A DNA stretch of 64,000 nucleotides, from contig NC_135570.1 of NCBI RefSeq assembly GCF_964340395.1, positions 1,889,001-1,953,000 on the forward strand, in the 5' to 3' direction. Source of the DNA: Glandiceps talaboti (Eukaryota; Hemichordata; Enteropneusta; Spengelidae). The position numbers and the translations under genes are program-made. This document shows positions 27,501 through 38,301 of the stretch, piece after piece (the stretch's first letter is position 1; each line of letters opens with the position of its first letter). Below the pieces are notes generated by a model. That model made no database searches, was not told where the DNA came from, and was given only the letters and a program-made list of their open reading frames with translations.

Positions 27501-27742
27501 TGTCACATGTTGATTTCTAAATCTGAAATCTAAAAGATTACCATAGCACATTGTTACCAAGGTAACCATGCCAATATAATTAGTGCTCAGTACTTTCTAG
27601 ATATTCTTTGTTTTGTGCACACTGGCTTCAATGTTTATGTCAACCCTCTTTATTTAGTGTTTGCTTTGGTATGTACCCAGTATATCAGTACACCTCAGCA
27701 ACCCACAAAGGCAATTTGTATCAATATAAATTATACCAATAG

Positions 27743-28037
27743 CAGGGCTCGAAATTAACAGTAGTCCCATGTCCACAGACTACCAATTTTCAGCTGGTAG
27801 CCCACCTAGGTTACCAATTCTTGTCATGGGGCTACCATAATTTTCAGCTGGTAGCCCACTTAGGTTACCACCAATTATGTGATGATTTGAAGGAATGAAG
27901 ATTTACACACACACATATATTTCCAATAGAGGAACCTGTTTTCAGTTCATGAATATGGGACTACTGGTTATCATCCATGGGCTACCACTTTCTGAAATTG
28001 GTAACTCAAAGAAAATTTTTTTTAATTTGGAGCCCTG
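27743..28037. mobile_element. Short non-autonomous DNA element, CAGGGCTC termini
   Basis: The left end CAGGGCTCGAAATTAA and right end TTAATTTGGAGCCCTG are inverted repeats with one mismatch. Both ends are flanked by AATAG (27738-27742 and 28038-28042), a candidate target-site duplication. Inside are direct repeats of CAGCTGGTAGCCCAC. Related fragments at 34709-34800 (inverted) and possibly 32690-32872 show that the family is dispersed. Confidence 0.75.
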
Positions 28038-28079
28038 AATAGTGTTTAACTTGTTGGCATTAGTGTTTATCCTGTAGAC

Positions 28080-28330
28080 ATTAGTTTTTATGTTAAGTAA
28101 TGCAGGTTAAACTATGCTAGTCAATTTCAGAGTTTCTGTTCATCAATTTCAGTGGTTATGTTATACCATGCTAGTAGTTTATGCTAGTCAGCTTCTGTGT
28201 TTATGCAAGTTTATACTGGTTAACCATTGTTAATGCTGGTTGATATGCTAGTTGGTTAACTTCAGTGTTTATTGGTGCAGAGTGTGTAGTTATACCACAC
28301 TTATTTCTCTATGTTTATGCTGTTAGCATT
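28080..28330. repeat. Highly degenerate tandem repeat
   Basis: Recurring TTTATGCTAGT / TTCAGTGTTTAT-like motifs appear without a constant period; probably an old, decayed minisatellite. Confidence 0.5.
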
Positions 28331-28679
28331 GTCATAGGTTTCTACATGACAGTGTTAATGTCATAACATTTATTTTAACTACAGCAACTGTAAATCTCTA
28401 TACAGCCATATTGATCAGCTGTTATGTTTCCTGTTATCTACAACAAACTATTATAATATAAAATTACAATCAAGTACAAAATGTATACAATGGAATAGCA
28501 TTAGTTACTTGGAAATAATTTTTTCCTGTGGTTTCTTCAACAAATTATTACAAATGCTTAGCGAAGTTTATCTCACCCATCAAACATCAGCTCATATTCA
28601 CATGCTTCAATGTAATACATTGGCATGTACAGTGATGTAACTAACACTTAATAACAGTGATGTAGCATATACAGTGATG

Positions 28680-28835
28680 AAGCACTAATTTGCATACTTT
28701 AGAGCTGTTTTCATGTGCATAATTGTGCACTAATTTGCATACTTCTGATTGTTGTAATTTGCATAATTGTGCACTAATTTGCATACTTCTGATCTGTTGT
28801 CATGTGCATAATTGTGTACTAATTTGCATACTTTT
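28680..28835. repeat. Octamer-containing tandem repeat (5 x ATTTGCAT)
   Basis: The exact POU-factor octamer ATTTGCAT occurs at 28688, 28733, 28757, 28777 and 28822 within degenerate units (GTGCACTAATTTGCATACTT). It may be a regulatory cluster or simply a repeat that contains the motif. Confidence 0.7.
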
Positions 28836-28839
28836 GTCA

Positions 28840-30598
28840 TTTGTGTATATGCATACATTTAATGTAAGAATTTGAAACTGTTATTTGTACACTACATACA
28901 GATGTGAGTAAACTGCATATGTAATAATATAATAAATAGAAAACGGAAGGTGCCAGATTTAAGGTTGAAACAACAAAAATAACTTGTAGTCATAGTAACG
29001 ATGACATTGCTAGACAGACATTGCCTCTTTGTTATATTCTACAAATATTAGGTAACACTATGTACAATAAATATGGGGGGGGGGGTGAAGGAGAAGGGTG
29101 GAGAGGGGGGTTTAAAGATTTAGTATTGTTTTATTTTTGCTGTTGAAATGTTATCTTCTTGAGAGTCTTGTTTTTGTGTCCAGTGTTTTGCGTTTTCATA
29201 AAGGTTACATAAGAAATATTATTTGAAGACATGTTCTGCTGTAAATAGTAAATATATATGCTTTGTACACTTCAAATGCAAAAATTCAGTTTTTTACAAT
29301 GTAATCTTTAATCGCAGCTTTTTATATTGTAATGTTTTAATATGCAAGCAATATTTTTAGACTGCTTGAACTTTGATATGCAATTTATGTTTTTCTTTTC
29401 TGCATTGTGGAAACTTCCATTGTTATATAGGGGTCAAAGCTATAACATGTTTCTGGTTCAAAGCTAATTTAATACAACCTGCACTCCCCTTGTGAAATAC
29501 TATGAATCAACTGAGTTGATATCCCACAAAGCTATGAAGTAAATGGCGCCCTCTTGTGATTAATTTTGTAGATAATACCCTCTTTTTGTTTAATAGTTGT
29601 TGGCAAGTGTTGTATATGCTGTAAGCAGTCAACTATTGAGCTTTTGAAACTAAATCAAGCATTTCAGATATACATGCAAATTTTTTTTTTTTTTAAATTC
29701 CACAAGAGGGTGTTGTTTACTAAAATGTAAATGTTTTTAAAAGAGAGATCTAGCACCATGCATGGTTGCAATTCTCCTTTTGGGCATTGTTATTTTAACA
29801 GTCCGAATGGCAAAATACTTAACTCCCCTTTGGAGACACAACTTTCTAGTCACTTTCACATGCATTACATTGCTTCCTTTATTTGTGTTTGTAATGTTGA
29901 AACTGTTTGCCTAGCATTTTAGACCAAGCTGTTGTTTTAATATACACATTTTGTAAACTATTGAATCCTATTATTACCCCTGTTCCAGTATGTATATTTC
30001 TCATACATATTACATTTTCAAGATGGCCTCCCTGTCCACATTGCCCAATCATATCCTAGTATTTTTTGTGGCAGTATGCCAAGGTTGGGATGAAATCCAT
30101 ATTTGGAAAATCACATTCCATATTTGGTGTTTGACCATTCTATGAATCAAAATAGGGAGGTCATTTGAGAATGTGTTTCAAATGTACTTCAATCTGATAT
30201 GTTATGTATTTGATTGAAATACTGTCATGTTTTATGAAAGTTTTCCAATAAAAAATGAAACTGAACTGATGTGTTTACTTGGTATTGTTTCTGATAAGCC
30301 ATGATAGTTCATAGACCCCCTCATAGCGCCCCTATTAAACATCTACTGATACGACTAATGGTAATACACGTGTATAAATGCATGATTAATATTCGTGAAT
30401 AAATTAATGGTACACTCAAAGTACATCATGGTGTATGATCAACAAAGTTGCTACAAAAAAGTTAAAACCAACTTTTCTTTCTCTACAGATTTGTAACTCT
30501 AATCTCAATCTTTGCACATCGATTTTTTTCAATCACAGTTTTTGATTAGTTTTCTCGGAAAAGCTAAAGTTGTTTCAATCAAACTAAATATCCAAAGA
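28840..30598. other. Intergenic DNA, no exon recognised
   Basis: AT-rich, with a G-run at about 29073 and a GCGCCCTCTTGTG motif at 29546. A canonical AATAAA lies near 30245. It could end a long upstream transcript, but nothing proves it. Confidence 0.4.
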
Positions 30599-30599
30599 C

Positions 30600-30756
30600 G
30601 ACTGCAGTTTCAAAACTTAGACGAAATCTCGTGATACATGAGACATCGCGATAGTTTGTGACGTCACCACCCGCCATTTTGGAAATTACATGTTTTCATC
30701 GTCGTGCTGGCACAACGTACCGCGTGATTCATCACACGGCAACAGAAAAAGGAGAA
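30600..30756 (+). promoter_or_regulatory. Promoter-like region and probable first exon ending at a GTAAGT donor
   Basis: This stretch is richer in CpG than its surroundings. It contains a perfect CRE (TGACGTCA, 30659-30666) and a YY1-type element (CCGCCATTTTGG, 30671-30682). A consensus donor GAAG|GTAAGT follows at 30757. This is the usual architecture of a housekeeping promoter with a short first exon. Its transcript probably continues into the SH3 exon at 31937 or further; the initiator codon cannot be chosen safely (an ATG lies at about 30690). Confidence 0.55.
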
Positions 30757-31936
30757 GGTAAGTAAAACAGTACTTGCTTGTTGGAAAAAGAGCATACATC
30801 TTTGTTAGAAATGCATAGGAAGGAGTAACTCGGGACTCAATTCTGACAATAGTCCCTTTGTTTTGAAATAGACCCGTACAACGTCCACCCTCATTGAAAG
30901 CCCATGGCACTTATTCCATGTGATTTCACGATTTTGTAATTGGAAAATTAGTGTTACCAAATGTACACACCGGTGGGGCGGGGTACTCGGGTGGGTAATG
31001 GGTACATATGCACCCTGGTGACCAAAAATTACAACGACAAACTCTACAAAAATTCAAAAATTAGGGGTCAAAAGTCTACATTGTACTAGCCAGAAAAGAC
31101 TATGTTGACGCAGGCAGACATGTAGACACAGACAGCAGACATTGGAAGCAGGCAGATATGACCTTTGACCTTGAACATCAAACCCTCTAACTTACGAAAA
31201 GGGGGTCAACTGTAATGATTTTTGAACACTTTTGATACACTTTCATGTAACACATACATGCTTTAGTCGTCGCTTGCTCATTGGCTGCCCAGGGCCAGGA
31301 AGGGCACCCACTTCTGATAAAGATGACTGAAAACAACCCCTTGAAACTACCTTGTTCAAAATATGGGCTCAAAAAGTCGTACAAGCATTAATAGAGATGG
31401 GTCAAACCTCTACATAATGCAAAAGTCTACACGAGTCAAAAAAAAGGGGGGGTGTGTCAAAACTGCGATACATACGTAGAACGGTATATACCCTTTCCAT
31501 GGGAGTATTCCCCCCCCCCCCCCCCCCCCCCGTACACATATAGTGGGATATTGTCATATTTTTAATGACATGAAATGATATTCTCACTACTTAATATCTA
31601 GAGTCTAAAGAGTCACTGTCAACAATCCATTTCTATGTTCAATCATTGTTATTTGGATTTCTCTTATGTGGTATGGAAGCACACGCACCTGCAAAAATTT
31701 AAAGCCCCCCCCCCCCCCCCTCTTTTTTGGCCCCCTGAACCCTCTCCCCTTTGTCATAAATTTCCCTTGAAAATAGTACAATTAATATTCCATTAGTGTA
31801 TTTTGACTTGAAAACTACTGTTCAAAAAAAAGACTTAATTATGTTTGGTGTCGATATTAAACTACATAAGGGGTGTAAATCTGTGTTACCTCCAAAAAAT
31901 ACAAGTTTTATAACCATGTAGTATTTCTCTTAACAG

Positions 31937-32197
31937 AATGTATTTTTTACAAAGTCATTCACAATTTTCACGTCGGACTTCGAACCGGAGATCTAAGATT
32001 GTCTGTAGGACAAATTGTTGAAGTACAGGGGTTACCATAGAGATTCCATGGTACCCCTCAAGAACCAAGAGGTTGGCTGACTGGTAAAATTAAAGGAGAA
32101 AAAGGAGAAATGGGTTCATTCCCAGCTAATTATGTAGTATATTTTGGGGATGTCACCAGTCAAACACCACCTTTACCTCTGAGAACAACAACAGCTA
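31937..32197 (+). pseudogene. SH3-domain exon, PI3-kinase p85-like, with in-frame stop
   Basis: An exon bounded by AACAG| and |GTAAGT translates, from a 2-base overhang, into an SH3-like domain. It contains GDLRLSVGQIVEV (RT loop/diverging turn), EPRGWLTGKIKGEKGEMG and SFPANYVVYFG (the final strand, ALYDY-to-NYV pattern), then a proline-rich tail TPPLPLR. The GWL-G, GE-G-FP and YV-Y-G pattern is closest to the SH3 of p85 regulatory subunits. A TAG at 32038-32040 interrupts the frame in the n-Src/distal region. Either this copy is non-functional, the stop is a sequence error or allele, or the exon is skipped. The fold is clear; the p85 assignment is an inference. Confidence 0.6.
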
Positions 32198-32460
32198 GTA
32201 AGTGGTACCAGTATAAAGTATTATAGACCATGTAGATTGCGATTTTATTTGCTAATGTTTGAAAGCCATTTTCATGTCAGGTAGAGAAATCAAGTGTTGG
32301 TTACATCACCTCTTATAAAATAAACTATGACATCTTATTTTATTTCATAGAGGGTGTATGCAGAGGGTAATGACAAGCAAACCCTGTAATCTTCTACCAA
32401 TTGGTTCTCAGTCATGACTGAATTTTAACATGAATTAAGTCATTATTAGCACATGTAGGC

Positions 32461-32466
32461 ATCGCA

Positions 32467-32499
<33 letters not shown>
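32461..32499. repeat. (GT)n microsatellite
   Basis: About seventeen GT units within the intron-like sequence after the SH3 exon. Confidence 0.9.
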
Positions 32500-32689
32500 C
32501 AACTTAAAAGTCAAACATTGATGTATTGATTGCCATGATATTTTTATGGGTGTATTAAGACAAACTACTCACAGAAAGCAACAAAAAAAGAGAAGAAGCT
32601 CCAAAACATAAAAAAGAGAATAAAATTACAGTAAGGAGTTGATGATGCACAAACAACTACAAAGAAATAGACAGTTCAATTACAACACA

Positions 32690-32872
32690 GGGTTTGAAAT
32701 AAATATGGGGTTTGGAAAAGTGAATTAGAAGTAGAGCCTATTAAGTGAACAAGTGAAAGCACTTAAAGATAGGACCACCAAACTTTTTGCAGGACTACTA
32801 CGTTATCAATTTTACTAGTCCTGTGGGATAGTGACTTTTTTACTCCAGTGTCTAACCCTGAATTGGCTGAGA
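32690..32872. mobile_element. Possible short element with CAGGGTT...AACCCTG termini
   Basis: CAGGGTTTGAAAT and GTGTCTAACCCTG face each other as short inverted ends about 180 bp apart. They resemble the CAGGGCTC family at 27743. No target duplication is visible. Confidence 0.35.
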
Positions 32873-33760
32873 ATGACTCTCTTTCGGGTACTTGGGATTG
32901 TCGCCGTACGGAAACTAAGATGGCGATTAATACATTTCTTCCCTATATATATCTACTACAACTATTACAAGTTGAATGTTGTTGACTTGGTAAATTTGTT
33001 AGAAAATTGAAATTCAAATTGCCTCAAAATTATTTTAGATCCCTAGTTTATTTCATTCATCATTAAAATTTTCCAGGGTTAAAGCTGTAAGACACTGGAA
33101 TTATTTATAGCCAACCTCAAAATCCTCTTTTTTTTCTTTTTCTTGTGTGCATTTCCCAGTCATTTTTTTCAGAGATTTTGTGCAATTTTTCATAACAGTA
33201 GATTTTTGTTATAAAATGGTGACTATGGTACAATACATTACCAACTTCTGTGTAAAATGTGTTTTATAGTGACACTTCATATGAAACCACTAACCACTTT
33301 ATTGCATCGCTAAAACAAAACTGCATAGTGAAGAGCTGAAGAACTGAACCACTTCTACATGTCACCAAAATAAAAAATTAAATTAAAAAAAAACAGCGGA
33401 GCTATTCTGACCGATTGGTCGCTTGTTTTTTTCTGGCCTTAATGCTACTTTCCCATTAACTAAAATAAATAGTCTGTATCAATTTAATTGTTTGTTCACA
33501 ACATCTACTTGAACAAAAGTTAACTGTTATTGGTTGCGCCTATGAAAAAAGTATCTTAACATGATTTCACTGATAATTGACTCTTTGCAGAACACTGGTG
33601 CAGTATATATTTTGTTTGGACAATTTTACTGGTTATTCAGGCTGTCATTTATATCACATGTAACATTTATATAGTTCACTTTTGTTGTTTACACCAAGTT
33701 TGTCTGATACAAAACATAAACTAGCAACTTACATGTCATTTTTTGTTAATGTTGTTGCAG

Positions 33761-33857
33761 GTGAGTGTTGGATTTGTTGTTCTAAGAGCTGGAAAGCTCA
33801 CCAGATCACGATCCTGCCACACAGGATTTACTGTAGTCACTGAAGTACCCACTACAG
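33761..33857 (+). CDS. Exon-like segment of unknown gene (32 codons)
   Basis: The segment is bounded by TTGCAG| and |GTTTGT. It is open in the frame that begins directly after the acceptor (VSVGFVVLRAGK ... TVVTEVPTT) and ends in phase 1, which joins in frame to the exon at 34427. It does not join in phase to the SH3 exon as drawn, so another exon or another donor would be needed. I do not recognise the family; the strand pattern of this and the next exon would suit a ubiquitin-like RA/RBD fold, which is speculative. Confidence 0.35.
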
Positions 33858-34059
33858 GTTTGTAATGTTCATTTTTAGCTCTCGTATGCCGTAGTGATGT
33901 CTGACTGTGTGTGTGATAGTGTGTCTGTGCAGAAATTTTATTCCACGATATCTCCAAAACTATTGAAGGAAATGTTCTGCAATTTACTATGTGGCATTGT
34001 CAGGCTGTAGCTTAGCGCTGCTTAGTTTTTGGTGGGAGTGGCTTGCATAACTAATGTGA

Positions 34060-34300
34060 ATTTACATAATTAATGATTTTATAAATGTGGCTAGACATGC
34101 AGAATGGCTGCACCAAATTCAATGAAACTTGCTACATCTACAGATCATACAAAGGTATAAAAACACTAAAAGTCATCAACTTATGTCGAGTTAATACATG
34201 GCTAATTTGCATATTTAATGAACTTTGGAAGTTAGCACCTATACCAAGAAAGAGTGTACCAAATTTGATGAAACTTGCTAAAGATATTGACTGAGCAATG
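34060..34300. repeat. Probable interspersed non-coding repeat
   Basis: Two diverged direct copies of ACCAAATTYRATGAAACTTGCTA lie about 145 bp apart with AATTTGCATATTTAATGAAC between them. They look like pieces of a dispersed element; class unknown. Confidence 0.4.
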
Positions 34301-34426
34301 ATATGTTGGTACATGGGAGTATTTTCAGTTCATCTCTGTCTGTCATTTATCATGAATAACATAGTTCTCCAGATGCCTGTCAATTCCACAGAAACTTCCC
34401 ATGTTAATTTAATTTTATCTTACTAG

Positions 34427-34630
34427 CCAGTGCACAAGTCTTACTCACAAGTGCTGTGAAAGAACACCACAGACAAAATCAACACATTGATGTCAGTGAA
34501 AATTATGTTCTGCTATACAAAGATTACCAACAGGTCCATGATCCATTTTCTTTGGAGAAGTACAAAAATGGAATAAAACTGCCTTTCAGCAAGTTGCTGT
34601 TTTATCTGTGTCTACATGACACATATAAAG
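34427..34630 (+). CDS. Exon of unknown gene (67 codons)
   Basis: Acceptor TTACTAG| and donor AAAG|GTAAGC enclose 204 bp, open throughout in the frame set by the preceding exon-like segment. The peptide (for example LLTSAVKEHH, ENYVLLYKDYQQ, SLEKYKNGIKLPF) has normal soluble-protein composition, and the open frame is longer than chance favours in such AT-rich DNA. The exon ends in phase 1, whereas the next recognised exon (37637, MAD2L1) expects phase 2, so the two do not belong to one simple transcript. Function not recognised. Confidence 0.5.
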
Positions 34631-34997
34631 GTAAGCTATAATTTGTAAAGTTAATTCAAGTATATACTTATTAATCTTCCATCCTTTAAATCATTGCATA
34701 GTCAGTGGTAGCCAGAGTTCGCTACGAGCTGCAAATTATAGTAGCCCAAGGACAAAAATTTGTAGTCTGTGGACATGGGACTACTGTTAAATTTCAAGCC
34801 CTGTATTCAAACCTAAAATTAGATATAATTTCCTCACAGTGACGTTGAGAATATGGTAATCATGTTTATATCATACTCGTTGACATTGCAAGTTTGTTCT
34901 AATCATGTGGTGATACTGTTGATGTTATCTTACAGTGAGTAGAATTAAAAACACAATAAGAATTTTCACCTGTGTTTCTGGCCATAGCTTCAATTCA

Positions 34998-35192
34998 TTA
35001 AAGCAAACGATTTATAGCAAAATGTCAGGCTTGGCAGGGGAAATGCGAGAGCTAAATCCCTATTCAGGCTCGCCTATAGACTAAGATATGTTGTGTCACT
35101 CCGCCCATTAGAGCAAAAGATTTATAGGAAAATGTCAGGCTTGGTAGGGGAAATATGAGAACCAAATCCCAATTTCAGGCTTGCCTATAGAT
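34998..35192. repeat. Two-copy tandem duplication, about 105 bp
   Basis: GATTTATAGCAAAATGTCAG with following sequence up to GCCTATAGA is repeated once, about 105 bp downstream, with some 10% divergence. Confidence 0.85.
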
Positions 35193-35324
35193 TGTACGAT
35201 ACGTCACCAACCCCCCACAGGACTGGAATTTCTAGGTTGAGTCAGATTCATCATGTCATCGGAGTCACATTCAGCCAGGTATCAGTCTGTGCTACAGCAA
35301 ATTTCTCAATCTGTGCAGCTTTTC

Positions 35325-35440
35325 TGTTTGATACAAACACACAGAAACCAATAAGAAAGTGCACATGCTACACTAGCAAGATAGAATGAGTACAGTGTCG
35401 TGCTACATTTTGTCTAAGTGAAATGAACATGTCAATTGTT
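35325..35440. mobile_element. Fragment of the GGCTCTGTTTGATAC MITE family
   Basis: CTGTTTGATACAAACACACA to GAAATGAACATGTC matches the left half of the element at 24246-24551 over about 110 bp. No right terminus is found. Confidence 0.65.
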
Positions 35441-36505
35441 GTCAACAGTTGTCTTCAATCAACAGTTGTCTTCAAATTTCCCGGTGCACATTGCGAGAGC
35501 AATCCCACAACCCTGTGCGGCGTTCAAGATGGAGAAACACATATGTTGCCTATACGTAATACACAGTGCGCATACGATGTACGATGTCACGGCAATTTTC
35601 GCACTGTATCGATAAATACGAACAAAAATCTAATATTTATACATGTTCTTTAGAAATAACTACTCCGGTATGGTTCCATGGTAAAAGTAATGTCCTAAAT
35701 GATCACGTTTGGATGTGAATCACGATCGTAGTACCAAGAGGTAGCTCCGATGTGGCAGCCATGTTTGTTACTGTACATTTGCACTGAACGTATTCAGTTA
35801 TACTTAGCCCAAATTCGTCACATTAAAAATGTATGTATTTCTGGCAAATTTTGATGAAAAATGATTTTCCATTCATGAAAATTAAAACTATATCAAATTT
35901 TAGAGAAATAAAGGGAAATGCCAAATGGATTGTTTTCAATTAATTTTTTATGAATGACATGCACATTTACAAGGTGAAACCAACAACTCAAAACTCAATA
36001 CATGTACATCAACAATGCCATGTGTTGTGTGTGTGTAAAACATACTTGCCAACATTACTGTATGTGTAACATCGTCTGTGTAACTGTCAAACTCCTTCCT
36101 GAAATTTTTACATTGTCAATTATGTTAAAAGTTTGGAAATTGGTGATCTCAACACATTTCAGTGCATTTTAGTTTGCTGAATGAATAAAATAGGAGTTTT
36201 GATTTTGGAAACTTTTTTCACTTCCTAATATTATGATCTGGAAATATGCTAATGATATGCAAATAAATATGCAAATTAGAGTACCCCTTTATTTTTCAAA
36301 ATTGTGGAGAACCCTGAGTATGTGTCAATACCACAACAGACTTTCGATGTGCATTCTTCAGTGTCATGAAGAGAGTTGAACTCGTGTACTATCTTTTGGC
36401 GCAATCATATAAAATATCGTGCTACTTATTTCTACATCAACATCGACCTCGGTATTTCTACATTGCCTCCAAAATTGTGCCAGTTGAGAAATTCATGTCC
36501 AGCTT

Positions 36506-36590
36506 CCCTCATCGATCACATAGAGCTAACATTTTGTTGATGTGTTATGTGAAGCTCCTACAACTGTTAGCTCTATGTGATCGATGAGGG
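36506..36590. repeat. Perfect 26-bp inverted repeat with 33-bp loop
   Basis: CCCTCATCGATCACATAGAG (continuing CTAACA) at 36506-36531 is exactly reversed and complemented at 36565-36590. The stem has no mismatch. It may be the core of a fold-back element or a structured transcript. Confidence 0.9.
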
Positions 36591-36781
36591 CGCACAGTAC
36601 AGGGCTAGGGATACAGGGATACTAGTATATGAGTACAATTATGCAGTAGATATACACAAAACAACCCAAGTTTTAGCTATTTATGCGAAGCTTCGAGGAC
36701 TGTGAGAGAGTCTAACTGTTTAATAGCTGTACGTTAGAATGCATACGTGTATGGGAATGTAATCGTGTAGGTGAACATGTT

Positions 36782-37510
36782 TTTTATTTCATTTTGTTAT
36801 TTATTTAACTTTGACAAAAGTCAGGCAGTCCACACAGGTGATGAACACCTATAAATGTGGACCCAAAACAAATATACATAGAAAAAAAAGACTACAGTTA
36901 TAGTGCACAATAAATGGAAACAAAGATAAAATTACATTCAACAACATTTTGTACAATGACGGACTGACACCTGCATGTACAGGGATTTTCATGATCAAAC
37001 TTGTTCATGAGTAGCTCATGGTACTGATTTGCAATCTGAGTATTTAAATTCTTCAAATGCTTGTTTATAATGACAAGTGAAATATCAAATGACAAAGAGT
37101 TTAAAATAGAATGAATTCTGTTTAAAGTAGAATATCAGTTTTAAAATAAGGTACTTTCGTTGTTAGGATGTCATTATACCTAAAAGAAATATAATTATCT
37201 ACGTTGACATCATATTTACAATTCAAACTATTTATAATAAACTTGACATCAATCAATTCCCTTCTGTAGTGTAAGAAAGTGGAAGCAGATCCAAGCTTAG
37301 AACACGAAGTTTATATGTAATATGATCATTACTATCATTGCCCAACATGTGTTTTGTTAATTCTGTAATGATAAATCAAGTGCTACACATTCAGAAGACA
37401 AATTTGAAAGACAGTTGAACTTGCATCTTCTGTTCAGAAGGCTGAAGGAATGACATTGTTTTTCCAAACATGCAAATTGAGGTCACTTTGAGTCACTGCT
37501 TCATACCATG
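36782..37510 (-). mobile_element. Decayed 5'-truncated LINE fragment (CR1/L2-like C-terminal region)
   Basis: Read on the minus strand, pieces in shifted frames resemble the C-terminal tail of non-LTR retrotransposon ORF2: a LRVLSLDLLPLSYTTE-type segment (from about 37310 leftwards), a FIINSLNCKYDV-type segment, and NKFDHENPCTC near 36970. It ends with a TAAATAAATAACA-type tail at about 36790. Stops and frameshifts make it inactive. It lies between the unknown exon at 34427 and MAD2L1. Confidence 0.6.
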
Positions 37511-37636
37511 TGATACAATCTAAGCCAATCACTGCAGCCTGTCTGAAAACAATGTGTTATTTCATGTGTTACATGAGTAGCACATTCACAAATAGAATTT
37601 ACATATTCTTCATACGATATATTCATCTCATTCCAG

Positions 37637-38301
37637 CAAACCTCGAAAAGTGGTGGAGGAAGAAATCAACAAAGGAATCAAGTCAGTTATCAGACAAATC
37701 ACAGCATCTGTTACATTTTTACCACTTTTGGAAGGAGCGAGTAAGTTATACTGTGATCATTATTCCGTGACCACAGGAGGGCATTGTATACTACCGATAT
37801 GAGAGGATGGATATATCAGTAGTAGTCAATGCCCTCCTGCTGTCATATGACAAATTGACAAGTATAGTATGTCATTGAATTGTATGCAGTAATTTATTTA
37901 TGCTCAGAGTTCGGAATTAACATTGTTACACAAAATCTGATTGCAGAGCAAGGAAACAAAACTTCCACTCAAAGATTACATATTCGAACCTTTGACCGAT
38001 GATGTTGTGTTGCTATAGATAACAAACACTGATGTTTCCTGAAGAGCAACTGGCGTGTCACTTGGTTGTGATTATAAATCAATCCCTTGTATCATTTCAT
38101 CATTGTGATTCAAATTTGATTGTTTTTCTTGTAGCTGTGTTTGATTTGCTGATCTACACAGACAAAGATGCCGATGTACCTGAAAAGTGGACAGAATCCG
38201 GTGCCCAACTCATACCACAGGCCCAAGAAGTTAAACTGAGATCATTTACCACAACAATACACAAAGTGGATGCCATGGTAACCTACAAAAGTGATCAGTG
38301 A
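37637..38301 (+). CDS. MAD2L1: MAD2L1, last two exons (spindle checkpoint HORMA protein), 5' part not found
   Basis: MAD2 binds CDC20 or MAD1 and blocks the anaphase-promoting complex until kinetochores attach. Exon 37637-37740 encodes VVEEEINKGIKSVIRQITAS and VTFLPLLEGA, the helix and strand before the safety belt. Exon 38135-38301 encodes TVFDLLIYTDKD, VPEKWTESG and LRSFTTTIHKVDAMVTY and stops at TGA. The exon boundary and phase (1) agree, and the C-terminus has the typical short tail. About 90 residues, roughly the last 45% of a MAD2 of about 205, are present. The N-terminal HORMA exons should lie upstream on the same strand, but I could not find them between 30.6 and 37.6 kb. Confidence 0.92.

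Noticed and set aside
33761-33857. A C1 zinc-finger start (cysteine pairs) in the frame that continues the SH3 exon
   Set aside because: That frame has a TGA after Y-C-S-H, so the second cysteine pair does not exist; the open frame is a different one.
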